A DNA stretch of 64,000 bases from Asterella californica (Eukaryota; Streptophyta; Marchantiopsida; Marchantiales; Aytoniaceae): positions 2,170,001 through 2,234,000 of the forward strand of contig JAYKYS010000010.1 of the NCBI GenBank assembly GCA_036924285.1, written 5' to 3'. The position numbers and the translations under genes are program-made. The notes below the pieces were generated by a model, which saw only the letters and a program-made list of their open reading frames with translations, made no database searches and was not told the DNA's origin. How positions within the stretch are numbered: position 1 is the first letter of the stretch; each line of letters starts with the position of its first letter. Positions 33,301 to 45,046 of the stretch are shown one piece after another.

Positions 33301-35071
33301 GCACGCTGATTACCCCATAACCGCTCACAGTCCAGAACCAACATGTTTGTTGGCTGAGACTCTCTAGTTAACTTCTTGAAGGAAGTGAGAGTGAGCAACA
33401 AACGGGATAGCCATTACACGTAAAAGGATGAAGAGAGTACCGGAACATCCAAGAACGATGCATCCAAGTTAAGGTGAGGAAAAGCAAGAGATACCTGTAG
33501 AAAACTAGCGAACAGAAAGTTAGGCGAGAAAAACAATCTCGATACTCGATAGCTAATTCAAGTCGTCGGTCGAGTTTATATTGATCACAAAGAAAATCAG
33601 AAAAAATAGTAGCCATGAATGGAAGCCGAGTTACTCACGGCACTGACAACACAGAATGCAGCAGCACCGACGCCAACTAGAGAGTTCACGTCTGGTGATT
33701 TCTTCCACAAGGCGTTTACCGCGTCTACAAGAAGGTCTGCATATTCACGACAGAGAAAGTCAGCATATTCACAGGAAGCTGAAACTCGCACCACCACGTT
33801 GAATCCTGTAGGGTTCTTACTTATAAGAGATTTGAGCGTGCTGAACGTTTCCGATAGTGATTTTCACTGCTTCAGAAAGTGTACGTACCCCGACCGGGTC
33901 CCAGCAAGGCAACAGATGATAAGCAAGCCTCTAAATAGCTCGAAATGGTGCCTGCATTAAATGAAAAGAGAAGAACAGCCAATGAGCTTGAGAACGAACT
34001 CGAAAGCTGTCCTCGTCAAAGCCATAACCAGGTCCCCATCAGCTAGACAGTCCAGCACGCGCAAAGGTGTCATTCAAGCAATGGTCAAGAACTGGCTGTC
34101 AAATAGTACTCCAAGAAGTACAGGACGAAACTAGTCTTAGCTACTGCAAAGCGGAACAGACATGCAAACGAGCGATGAGCAACCGGAGAATTATTTCGAG
34201 GTTTAAGGGAATAAAAAAGTTTCTCCAGGATGCGGTCACGTTACGTACCGTCCATGAAGCTGTTAATACCGACGGAATGTAGTAGGTGTGTGGCATGAGT
34301 TGCAAAGCACAGGGCACCTAATCCCCATGCTAAAGCTACCTGTCGCGAGCTATTCTTCAACAGTTCATCCCTTTTCCTTGCAATCTCCTTTCTCTGAAAG
34401 ATGCTTTCGGCTTTCCCTGTTTGTCTTGGCTTCGAGGTGAAACCGGACTCAGTAAGACGGGAAGCGAGTTCACCTCCCACCTTCGAGTTATTCCCGCCTG
34501 CTAAACTGGCAGAGGGTTCCAGACAAATGGCTGCAGTTTCTGTACTCAAACTAACAGCTACGGACAACACCCTCTTATCAGAGGCAAGCAAACTTCTCAC
34601 CCTGGCCACACAGCTCCCACTCTTCATACCTTGAATATCCAATACGACTGAATCACACTCCTGACTTAGCATTGCGTTACTCGTATGACGCAACCCAGTC
34701 GCTTCCAAATAACCGGCGGCACTAATCCCCCTTGTCCTTCGTAAAACACCAAACCGGTTCCTACGAAATTTAGTCCACCTCCTCCATAGCAGCATACTAC
34801 TACCTGCCATTCCATCACACGGCGCAAATACCCGCCTGAGGCCTAACTGCGAAGTCGCCGCCACTTCGAGCTCGTAAAATGAGACCGCTTGCATCTGTCT
34901 GCAGATTCTGTTTACTCCTGCTACTACACGACTGAGCCGCAGAGACGAAGCACCTGGAATAAGACGGTCCCCACTCCGCATACTATCGTAACGCCCTAAA
35001 CAGAACTTCCCTACAAAAATGACTGAAGGGATTTCTATCTGAGCTCGAGAGGTAACAATCTGAGAAATCAT
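30330..35071 (-). pseudogene. Decayed PAA2/HMA8-type plastid copper-transporting P1B ATPase, 3' truncated
   Basis: Twelve exon remnants in order, with GT/AG ends: 35071-34249 (possible transit peptide, HMA domain, TM1), 33930-33889 (ALLGPGRG), 33736-33641 (NSLVG), 33494-33441, 33079-32993, 32430-32269 (LRPGDNVLVLPGEVIPVD), 32141-32031, 31880-31812, 31307 to about 31194, 30937-30861 (LKLASDVL), 30665-30599, 30399 to about 30330. The exons join in phase through exon 8 and match PAA2, which moves Cu(I) into the thylakoid. Key residues are lost. HMA GMxCxxC reads GMKSGSC. The actuator TGES reads VGKP. The membrane CPC reads CFY. After a frameshift in the last exon, the phosphorylation motif DKTG is gone. 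No N-domain or GDGxND hinge is found before the HMG gene. A repurposed short product cannot be excluded. Confidence 0.75.
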
Positions 35072-36470
35072 TCTCCCTTCGATTCTTCTTCACTCAAAAC
35101 TTCCAGAGAAATTCTTGGTGAACAAACAAGTTCCTCATGCACATGCTCGTCACTAGGACTGCATAAACAGGTTGCCTGGTACGCAAACAGATGCCAGATC
35201 GTGAGAATAAAAGCCAGTTTCTGCTCTACGGACAGGTATAAACACTTAGTAGCCTCACTTCGACAAGCTAGTTGACAATGGTTCACTGCCAGATTGTACC
35301 CGGTACCCGACAGGAAACGAGGGTGAGAGTCACTCGTCACTCCTAAAATGTCTGCTATACAAATGACAGCGTCTCCTAGACAAATAAGTTAAAAGTTAGG
35401 AAAACTTCCCTGAACAACATTCCCATGTTTTCGCATTACACAAGTTTCCTGCCAAACCATACCGGGGAGCAACTAAGCTGAACTAGATGTCTCAACAATC
35501 TGAGAAAACAACGAGGTGAACCAATCGGACACGCTTACAGGTTTATGCTATCAATTTCCGCATTCGACTGCAGCATGACACTAGGAAATTCATGACAAGA
35601 GAGCGTGAGGATACCGAGAGTAGAGAAAAATTGAGACCAAACAGCGATGAACTTCGGCATGAAACTGAGTCTAGTGTTTGATCTCCCAACAGCTGCTACT
35701 TCTAAGGTAATGCATTCTAAGGTGCGTAATTCCCCGGCATTCAAAACGTTGGGCAAATATGCCAACCCTTCTCACACAAACGCTCTCCACCTCCCGCGGG
35801 GCCCACTTCGTCCGGCACCCACGGTCAGTCTAGATGCTCTCCCAGCCGTTGATCTCCAACACCCGAAGATCCGTACCCTGACTCGTTCATCTCGTAACCA
35901 TCAGCGAAGCAAGGAAGTGTCCCATCTCCAGAATCAAGATCAGTCTGTTTTAACAGATCAATTCTGGAGATGATTCTGGTTTATTTGACCATTCTGTTTT
36001 CTAAGTCCATCTTAACTAACAATAAACTTTTTCACGAGGAAAGTTTTGGTAGTAGATTGATGGTTAACTGTCTCACTCTCAAAGCAATTTTCATTCAGAA
36101 GAAGAAAATACACGTGGCAATTGCTAATTTGCTCTTGACATTGCATCCCGGGCAGGCTTATGATGATTTTACATTCCGACCAACTACACTAGTGTTGGAC
36201 GCTTAGGGTGCGCGAACTATTCAGAGATGAGAAGATTAGTAATTGCTTGAAGGGCGAGGACGGGCGCTTAGAACACTGATCGAGCCAGAGATCGAAAGCT
36301 CTATAGCTCGAATTGAATTGACTGCATTTAGACGATCGATTGTTTAATTACTTTCTTTTATCGAGAATTTTGTGGACGCGTTGTTGCTCTCATCTCCCAA
36401 GAGAGCAGGAAGTAATGGCTACAGGTTTTCTCTGTCTCCATCTCTCCAGAACAGGCAGTTTTTACTCACC
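35072..36470. other. Intergenic region upstream of the ATPase relic
   Basis: No recognised gene. A minus-strand open frame (35340-35068) overlaps the ATPase ATG by ATGA and is most simply its leader. A plus-strand open frame (35647-35973, ATG, 108 codons) has no known motif. An interrupted palindrome lies at 35923-35972. Confidence 0.4.
35923..35972. repeat. Interrupted palindrome
   Basis: CATCTCCAGAAT at 35923-35934 pairs exactly with ATTCTGGAGATG at 35961-35972. Inner GTCTGTT/AACAGA pairing extends the stem with bulges. Confidence 0.7.
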
Positions 36471-36870
36471 ACCTACACTGTACCTTTGTAGATGAAGGAT
36501 TCAAGACTCCTAGGCGTTTCGGTTGTTGATGAAATCTCGCTTAGCTCGACCAAAACTTGAACGTGAGAATCGGTTTACAGAATTGTTTCTACAGTCTAAG
36601 GAAATAGGCTGAGACTGAGAGTCTCAGGGACTCAGCACATACACTGTACCCTTGTAGCATTTGCACTGTACCTTAGCTGAAGGATTCAAGGTGTTTCGGT
36701 TGTTGATGAAATCTCGCTGAACTCAGCCAAAACTTGAACAGAAACTGAACGTGAAGATCGGATAACATCCCGCTGAACTCAACCGATATTTGAACGTGAA
36801 GATTGGTTTACAAGATTGTTTCTATAGTCTTAGAAAATATGTTGAGACTGAAAGTCTATTGTTCAGAGAG
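36471..36870. repeat. Degenerate direct repeats (~190 bp spacing)
   Basis: Blocks GAAGGATTCAAG ... TTTCGGTTGTTGATGAAATC occur at about 36495-36540 and 36678-36720. TTGAACGTGA.GAT.GGTTTACA.GATTGTTTCTA blocks occur at about 36558-36596 and 36791-36828. A third partial GCTGAACTCA.CC segment lies at 36773. Noncoding. Confidence 0.75.
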
Positions 36871-37297
36871 ATCGTAAGGAGAACGGATAGCGCATTATTT
36901 TCTAAAGTAAAAGGTGTATCATTCAAGAGGTTGGTTGCTTGTTTTATCGACGTAGGTTGGGTTTTTCTTTCGGGAAATCCAAAATCGTTAACCTTGTCCC
37001 TTCGCATGAGGGCAAGGCTAACGAGCATGGTTCTTAGTGTGGTCCTCGTAGTATTCGTACTTGTTTGTTAGTTGGTAGTTTGCTTCTTTGCTAACCAAAC
37101 AGCTAGTCATAAACCGGTGTATGCGGTACGCCTTTGATTACAAATTTTCGCCAACTTAACACTTGAAGTGAGCACACATTCTCCGGTATTTGCTACTTAC
37201 TGTGTACTTCACAAGGTTCACTTCAGTTCCGTATGGTTGGCATCTGGCGGTTTGAGCGATCCGAGAGACAGGGACAGGAAGCAAGCATGGCCGTGCA

Positions 37298-37642
37298 TCA
37301 AGTTCTCGTGAAGAACCTCGAGGAAAGGACACGATGTCTTTGATTTTCCACGAAGGAGGTTTCCTGTGAAGACTTGAAAGCGGAATTGGCCGTGAGTGAA
37401 GGAGTTCCCGGTGCATTGCAGCGGCTTGTTTCAGGAACACGAGAGCTTGTGGTTGATGCCAGTGGGTTCTTCGAATTCCCTTCGTGCGCATTGCTGTTGC
37501 GGTTGAGAAGAGGCAAAGGAGAGTTTGGTTCCCTTCTCTGAGGTGCGGCGACCAAAGCAGGACAGAAGAAGACGAGCATGTCACGATATGAGCGGGAGGA
37601 GATGTAGATTTCTGCAATCTTGATTTGGCGAGAGTACTCCAT
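37298..37642 (-). CDS. Hypothetical ORF, 114 aa
   Basis: ATG at 37642; no known motif. Ser/Arg/Thr-rich composition would suit a transit peptide or disordered region, but may also be chance. A longer overlapping frame (37701-37156) lacks an ATG start. Flanking sequence shows no recognisable exons. Confidence 0.15.
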   Translation of the reverse strand: MEYSRQIKIAEIYISSRSYRDMLVFFCPALVAAPQRREPNSPLPLLNRNSNAHEGNSKNPLASTTSSRVPETSRCNAPGTPSLTANSAFKSSQETSFVENQRHRVLSSRFFTRT

Positions 37643-37699
37643 TTGTTTTGTCTCGCCAAAACACTCTTCTCTGCGCTTTCCCCATTTCTTTTCACCGGC

Positions 37700-40600
37700 A
37701 CTTCTCTAGGGAGGTAGAGGAGTGTGTGATGGAATTTAGATTTTGGTACTTCAGTCCCTCCTTAGTTTGAGGATCGATTGAGGACGACCTGGTAACCAAC
37801 ATTGGAAGTGGTTTATTTGTCCACGCTTCAAGGTGACTCGGATTGAAGGTGAGGAGGAAGATTCAGACGACCCGTCAGAGGATCCAGGTCCGTGTACGTC
37901 CGAGAAAGAAGCTGGTTCATCTCTCTCTAGAAGAGGATGCGAGCGGTACTTTAGAATGTCATCCCTTATGTCCTTTCCTGTTTCTCGCTGGGGGGAGCTT
38001 CACGGTGCGGTATCAAAGTTGTTGTCACCCCCTCGTTGTATGGAGCATAGCCTGCGTTGTTCAGGTTCGCGATGTCCGTACACGAGTTAGGTAGGATTAG
38101 AGACGATTGTTAATGGCGGCGAAGGGTACCGTTTCCTTGTAGCAGCCACCGATACCGAGTGATATTAAGCATGCTCGATAGAGCTAATGAAACCATACAC
38201 CTTAATACATGCACCACCAGAATCATGTCTAAATGTAAAAGTCCTAGGGGGACATTTGCGGTCTCATATATCTGCTTCTGTGAAACTCTGCTGATCACTG
38301 CTAAACCTAGCAATTTGTCACCAGAAGCTAAATAAGTACAGCCGTAATTTAAACGTAAACCTCTCTACTTCTTGGTACAATCTCTCCTTTCTCTCTAAAC
38401 CATCCGTCGAAAGTCTTCGTCTCATAACTCAGTCACACGTGAAAAGAAAAAAGAAACTAACTTGACACGGTAGACCTTACTGCCGAGGTCCCTCATACAA
38501 CTTCTAAACCCATGTATTCTGGGCCACCGGTAGTAGCCCGAACCCATTTCTCTGCCCTGTTACAAAACGGTTCAGAATCAGGCATATTGTACGCCCTATA
38601 ATGTAATGAAAAACTGCACCTTGTAGCATCGTCAGATTTCACAGAACGACAAAGTTACAACAAATAGAACGAACCTATCAGCACCAGATCACCACAGCAA
38701 GAAATGAACCGATTAATGTCTTAGGGGAGCAATTTGTTATAGTTAACCGATTAATCTCCAAAATGGAATCCAGAGGCATTTAGAAAAACGAACTGCAATC
38801 AAATGTATGTTTTTTACGGTATACAGGTAAAACCTTTATTTACATTCGTTTGCTTTGCCGAAATAGTTGCTTTCAAGTTTTGAAAACATAAAGTTTCATG
38901 TTTTCAAAAGAAGTAGCGGATAATAGAACATATCCAGTGTGACCTCTCGTAAACCTATTCACTGGAGCGGTTTGAGTTATGCTACGGTAAGTCTCATCGC
39001 GTACTCTTTTGCAGATTCGCAGATTTGCTGGTGGATGTTCTCGCGCGGGCGCGTGTCGTGTCAATAGAGGAGGTTGCTGAGCATCTCGATGCGGGGGTTG
39101 GTTGTGTTTCGATGGCTGCCTCTTTTCTTTTTGCCTCCCTGTTCAGTTAGTCTTGGTCCTTCTTCATGGAATGTGGTCTCCTTCTTCAAGCTCTCGTCAT
39201 AATGCCTGAAGACTCCGGCAGGAAGAAGATCAACATTTGCTTGATGAAGCTGTCGAACTGTCTCTGATTTCGATTGCCACGTTTATCTTCTTGTAAAAGC
39301 GACCGAAGCACGAGTGGCAGATGCCAAGGCAGGGAAGTTCTTTTGGCTGGAAGGCAGGAAGTACGAGGGGAAATTGTGTCTAGTTTTGAAACTGATTCGG
39401 AGTGTGCCTCTGACGACATTCGGATTAATCTTGTTTCGCACTCGTTTCGCTTGATCAGAAAGCAACCGTCCGAAGGGTACCGATGCGAGATCGTATCAGT
39501 TGCGAAAATCCTTGTCTTATTATCGTATCGTCCAGGGTCTGGATAGAACCCCATACACATTACTAGGTTTTGAGTATAATTTCCTAAGCTTTTGGCCTTT
39601 GTTTTGAGGTTTTCTCGCATGGACCATGTTCGTAGATGGAGGAAAGATGGAGGCAACAAGAGAGAAAGAGCGAGAAGCTGTTTTTGAGTTGTTTATTCAA
39701 AATGCCCATAGGGTTCTTGATCACTTGCAACGACCTTTCTTCCCATTCTCTAGTTGTGTTTCTCAAGCTCCACCTCTTCTCCACATTCTCCATCTGCAAA
39801 CTGAAGATACTGAATCAGGGTTAGATGAGTTCGCGGATTTTGACAACGATCCCAACCTTAAGTCAAAGTATTCACCTCATCGAGCACTTATTGTCCATCG
39901 TGCTAGACAACTTCCTCTTCAGGATGTCAACAAGAAATGTGTCAGTATAAAATGTGGCAGTGGTGATTGCTGAGTGCTCATGGCTTCAACTTCAGTGTCA
40001 GAGATAAGAACAGGTGTACCTTTCTGCTGGATCTGGACAAAGATTTACGTCCCAGTAACTCAGCAGGTTCAAGTTCGAAGAGTCAACATGAGTCATTTCT
40101 AGGATTGTTGCAGGTGATCACCTAAACTCTATTCACCCCAATAAACATTGGAAATTTGATCACCTACAACAAGCCTAGAAATTGAACGAAAATCTGGATC
40201 ATAGATGATATTATTTTCGTTTTATTGCGCTTTTAATGCGGGAGCTGATGCTGTAGTGATCACCTAAACTCGCTCACTTGCTGCTTATAGTAAGATTTGA
40301 TAGCTGCCTTATCAGAACCAAGTCTCTGTGAAGACTGTTGGATCTGCAAAAGTGCTTCCCTATCGTCCTGGTGACCACTTTTTGGTTTTGCCGGCTGCAG
40401 CCATTCCGATATGAGCATCAACTTATACAGCATTGTCCCTTCGTGCTACACTCTCAGTTTACTCTGAAGATTACAATCACAGTTGCTGTTAGGGATAGAC
40501 ACAAGAACTATGAACTGATATCAGTACCTTGTCACCGATTTCCTCTACGTCAAGATTGATATGATTGGCATCTTGTTGCACTGTTCATCAGCTTCCATGG

Positions 40601-42829
40601 GGGAGAAGTTGCATATACATTTTCTACCCCTTGATCACATATGTACTTCATACCAAGTTATTGACGTAAATTTTGCTTATAATTTATACATATCCAGGAG
40701 TCGACGTTTAGCTTTGAGATTCCTCATCCACGGTCCATTGGTATCTTGCTTCCCATGCTACGTCAGGCTTAGAACGCGCAATTATAACTGCATAACCTGC
40801 ACAAAGTCACGAGTAAGAAATTTGTCCCATAGAGGCTCCAAAGTAAGATTCCACGGAAGTTATACGGAGACCTTCGCAGCCAAATTGCAAACAGCATAAG
40901 AGAAATGCGATGGCAAATAAGTACGAGTCTTGAAGTCGAAGTACGAGCCTTGCGACCTATTGATTATGAAGATATTTGTAAATTTGTTAGTACTTCATCG
41001 TAGCAACTTTTGTAGGTGAACGTTCATCCATTAGAACGTCATGTGCACGTTCTCTAACGATCGTTTGTATGTCTTCTGCATGCGGTTCTGTAACGTTACT
41101 TGATGCTTCTACAGCAGTCTTGTGCAGCGTGCAGGTTGAAGCCGTATGGTCTGCTGTGAGACATGTCGCTGAACTTTCCGTTCTGCTTTTGGTCGGATTC
41201 GTCACCTCCACTAAACAGTTTGCTTGTCTCCTCGTGATTTTGTTCCATAATAACTCTGTGCAGAAGCTACTGCAGTTGTCGAGTTAACGGTCTGACCGTG
41301 TATTTATTTAGCATCCAAGTCAATATTGTGTTGAAGCAATATATACCTTGCGGGGTAAGCAATATACACCATTCTGCTCCTGCAAGCATAGACCGTTATT
41401 TACAAGGAAACCTCGTTATAATCGCACAGCTGGTGACACAACAAAACTTGATTCTAATGAATTGTGAATATGTATACAAATACTGATAAGTGAATGATAG
41501 TGATACATCTATTTATATAATAACTTCGTTTCCATCGAGGATACAGTTCTCGAACATAATAGTTGTTCACATTTGTCAATATTACACGATTCCAGTTGCG
41601 TACACCGTATTGCTATTGGCTTTTTGTTATAAAAATAAATGATGACATTCATTATTTATTATTTAGTATCCGCGATTCATAGTTTGCCGATCAGTTGAAG
41701 AAAGGAACATTTGAGTTCACACCCTTCTAGGGTAGGACAGTTGGAATACCTCCCGTGCTGGAATTTCCTCAGTAATACAAAGTGTGGGGTGACGCTTTGT
41801 ATCACTTAACGTTTCAGACTCCTTGCGAGATACAATGTGCAGAGTGGAAGTTATGGTGTAAAGGATGAAGTACAGTCAATTGTCAAGGAAGAAAGAAAAG
41901 TGTTCAGTGAAAAACAATCGCTGAAAACGAGAGCACCTTAATAACCACGCATTTAGTTGGAGTCCCTTCAAGCCGTAATGTCGAGAGGATATCTTCATGC
42001 TTGGGTAAGAAAAGAGAGTGCGCGTCCAAGGAGAAAGCTTTAGTCGAGCACGGTCAAGATCTCGTGAACTGGAGACCGAACCCACGTCTTAGAGAAGAGA
42101 GAAGAGGAATTAAGTGCTACCTTGAGACATACTTGAAGAAGAAGACAAACGTAAACATATCTCAGAAAATTATCACAAACTATTGTTAGCAACTGAGCTA
42201 GTGTTTACTGGAAAATATATTAGTAGAATAAAGAAGTAGAACAAACTGAAAACCAAAGCTCGAAAACACATTAATGGAATAAAAATGCAGAACAAACTGA
42301 TAACCAAAGCTGACTGCAGATTTTAGAACCAACTGAAAACCAAGCTAAACAGATTCGCAAAAACGTAAAACAAACTGACATTAAAGCTACAAATGAAGTT
42401 TTTAGATTTAAATTACTAAATTTAAATATCTTAAGGGAACGAGGAAAACCCATAGGTGCAGCAACCACAAGCGTCTAATGTTTCCATAATACATCAGTCG
42501 ACAATTCATTAAATTCTATTTAAAACTCTTTAAATTTATTACATAACCTTAACAAGAGGAATGGTTAGGCCATAAATTAAAGTGCATGCATATTCTCCAC
42601 CTCCAACCTTGGAAGAGATGAATATACATAGAATCTGGAGTTTTTTACGAAGAGCCGAAAACGTCCAAACGGACACGAGAGAAGAAATTCTAGACGGGAA
42701 TTGATGATAGTACTCGTCTGTAGCATGTGACGAGGAGGGAGTTTTTTCTGAGACACATAATGTATTCTCTCTGCTTTATTTGTTCTTTTCTTTGCGTGCG
42801 GGGGAGGAATCAATCAATCTTCTAATCAG
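37700..42829. other. Long region without a recognised gene
   Basis: Short open frames at 37833-38090, 39626-39973, 40338-40559 and 40987-41211 have no motif that I know. 39200-40090 on the plus strand has some coding-like patches (e.g. RALIVHRARQLPLQDV near 39880) and may be a host exon or an old transposon. A hairpin element lies at 40096-40181. 42240-42390 holds degenerate AGAACAAACTGA.AACCAAAGC repeats. AT-rich spacer from 41500 to 42570. Confidence 0.35.
40096..40181. repeat. Short inverted-repeat (MITE-like) hairpin
   Basis: 25-nt arms (40096-40120 and 40157-40181) pair with two mismatches around a 36-nt loop. The inner-arm sequence GTGATCACCTAAACTC recurs at about 40256, pointing to a repeat family. 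I did not identify a target duplication. Confidence 0.7.
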
Positions 42830-43338
42830 CGTCTGGTCACACAAGATCTGAAACTCACCACGAAACTTTGTATCATGATCAATCAACACTTCGGCTGGTG
42901 CACCAAATGACTCAACAACAATCTACGAAAGCATAGACTACAGTCTCATTTCATTGTCCGGTAATGTCACCAACTCAATCTACTTGGAGAAGTGCTCCAT
43001 CATCACAAATACATACCGGTTGTGTTGTATGATCAACGATAAAGGTCCCAAAAAGTCCAAACTCCAATGATGATCTAACTCCATAATCGGTAACGAGTGT
43101 AATTGTGGAGTAGGAGCATTGAATGATGTTCATACTCGATCACAAATCACACATCGTACCACAAATTGCTGCACATTGATGTGCTTACCATACCACCAAT
43201 ATTGTCATTGGAGTAAGCTATATGTGCACTTCACTCTGAAATGCTCCAACTCCTCGTGGACATGTCGAACTAATTATTCTCTATACGATGGATGTGATAC
43301 AACACGCATCCTATCATTCTCCCACACACGAAGAACGT
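42830..43338 (-). pseudogene. E2-like integrase fragment
   Basis: Closely matches E2 at 5150-5650 on the same strand, position by position (for example the TACTTGGAGAAGTGCTCCA and ACTCCATAATCGGTAA stretches). The zinc domain and first part of the DDE core are recognisable but decayed. It is cut exactly at 43338 by E3. Confidence 0.8.
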
Positions 43339-44357
43339 TGTCGTTCTGAGAGTCTTTCTTGGGGAGGACGGACCTCCTGACTGTGATTGATCAGAGAAAC
43401 GACCCCAAAAAAACAGATTGCTGCTAACGATGAGATCTCAAAATCCGGCTTCTCGCATCCACCAATTACAAGCTAACACTCAACAAATACTCAGGTACAC
43501 AGACAGGTCTCTCAAGATTCAAAATCACTTTATTTCAGTGTCGGCTGCACCATCAATTTCTTCAACTGTAAAAAAATCTCTCTCTCTCTTCCTCTCCTGT
43601 GCGTCTCTCTCTCTGTCTCTCAGTTCTCTGCCAAAGACCGCCAAATTCACCTCAAACTCGATCCAGTAGGTAAAATTCAGACCTCTAACTCTTATACCTC
43701 TCCTTGCATCAACTTCCCAACTGAAAACTCAGAAATTTGATTCAGCGACGTTTGAAATGACGATCAAAATTTGAAATGACGATCAAAATCTCTCACAGAT
43801 CATCAAATTAATCTCCCCTCAATAGACTGCCTCCTGCGCCCTATCACTAGGATGGCCTTTGGTTCCGTTCTAAAAGCATTTACAGTGTGTACATATGCTT
43901 TTACTGAAGAAATTTTTCTGCAAAGTCTTTACTAGCCTTTCCTAAGCTAACTTCTCTATACAACTCCGTTTTTAATGAATGAAGAGTCAAAACTATAGTA
44001 CTCATGAACACCTACACACTCACGCTATCAGATTGAGAGTTCGAGTCACGAGCCAGAATCGACAAATTTCTCTCTTTCGCATATTTCTCAGTTTAAAACT
44101 CGTACTAACTATTGCTCAAAACACTTTCTATCAAAACTGGAAGCATGAAGTCACTCTCCTTGTCGAGCTTTGCATTCTGGTGTCTTCTGACCCTTTAGGG
44201 TGATATTCCAACCCAAGCTAAGGGGCAGCTTGCCAAGCATAGCCCCAACTTAGCTCCTGCCCAGCTTGATAAGCTAGGGTGCAGCTTCCTGAGCAAATGC
44301 TGGTTGAGTGTCTTCTGAAGCTCCATTTCATCATCTTGAACGTCACGCACTACGACA
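43339..44357 (-). repeat. E3 3' LTR (with internal deletion)
   Basis: 1019 bp. Collinear with the 5' LTR except that about 725 bp (52381-53108 of the 5' LTR) are absent at about 43831. The longer form is also found in the fragment at 59690-60600, so deletion in this copy is more likely than insertion in the other. Confidence 0.9.
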
Positions 44358-44375
44358 TTCACCCCCTCCAAACCT
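44358..44375 (-). other. E3 polypurine tract
   Basis: The minus strand reads TTTGGAGGGGGTGAA immediately before the 3' LTR. Confidence 0.8.
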
Positions 44376-44460
44376 GCACATCCTCAGGTATGTGCGAACC
44401 TTTCCACTAGTCTCTAAGGTTCTCTAAATTGCCATCGTCCTCTCCAACGTCCTCTGCGTC

Positions 44461-45046
44461 CTATTCTGATAGCAGATCTGCATCGGCATCCATCATTTGA
44501 TCTGACTCCAAAAAATCATCTAGCTCAACGGGTTTTCCTCTTTTTCTAAACAACTTGATACGCTTACCAGCAACAGGAAGCCTTAGAGGTGTACCATCAA
44601 GCTCTCGTAAAAAGTAAGTAGCGTTCTGATGCACTTCTAAGACAACATACGGATCAAACCACCTCCTAGAAAATTTCCGAATCGTAGAGTGGTGATTCTC
44701 TAACGTACTGTCATACACCAAAACCCAACCTCCAGCATGTATGGGCTTCGGTCGGAGCCGGTGGGTCGTGTCAAACATGTCCTTGTTCTTGAGACCGGCC
44801 TCTTTCAGTTTCTGTTGTGTCTCTATAAGATCCTTCTCCCTATGCTCCAACTGCATGATTCGAAGTGCAAGAAGTTGTACACGATCCATTTCTTCTTCCC
44901 ACAGTAAAGTAATCCATGTAGGAAAATCCTCCTCTGCCGACATAATCGGCTTCTGACCCAACATCAATTCAATGGGCATGTACCCAATAGTAGTGCAATG
45001 AGTCGACCTGTGAGCCCACAGAGCAAATATGAGCAATCTAGACCGC
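44461..45046 (-). pseudogene. E3 integrase C-terminal part
   Basis: From LLIFALWAHRSTHCTTIGYM (core end) through a Leu/Glu-rich helix to RRWFDPYVVLEVHQNATYFL, a GPY/F-like module (W-F-D-P-Y), and a C-terminal acidic tail. It joins in sense with 46329-46910 once the solo LTR is set aside. Open for 190 codons. Confidence 0.85.

Noticed and set aside
37156..37701. 181-codon minus-strand open frame
   Set aside because: No ATG at its start, no recognised domain, no splice context; only the inner 114-codon ATG frame is listed, at low confidence.
44025..44060. tRNA-like T-arm (GAGAGTTCGAGTC) in the E3 LTR, also at 53310
   Set aside because: No matching A-box or cloverleaf upstream; it is part of the LTR and recurs with it.
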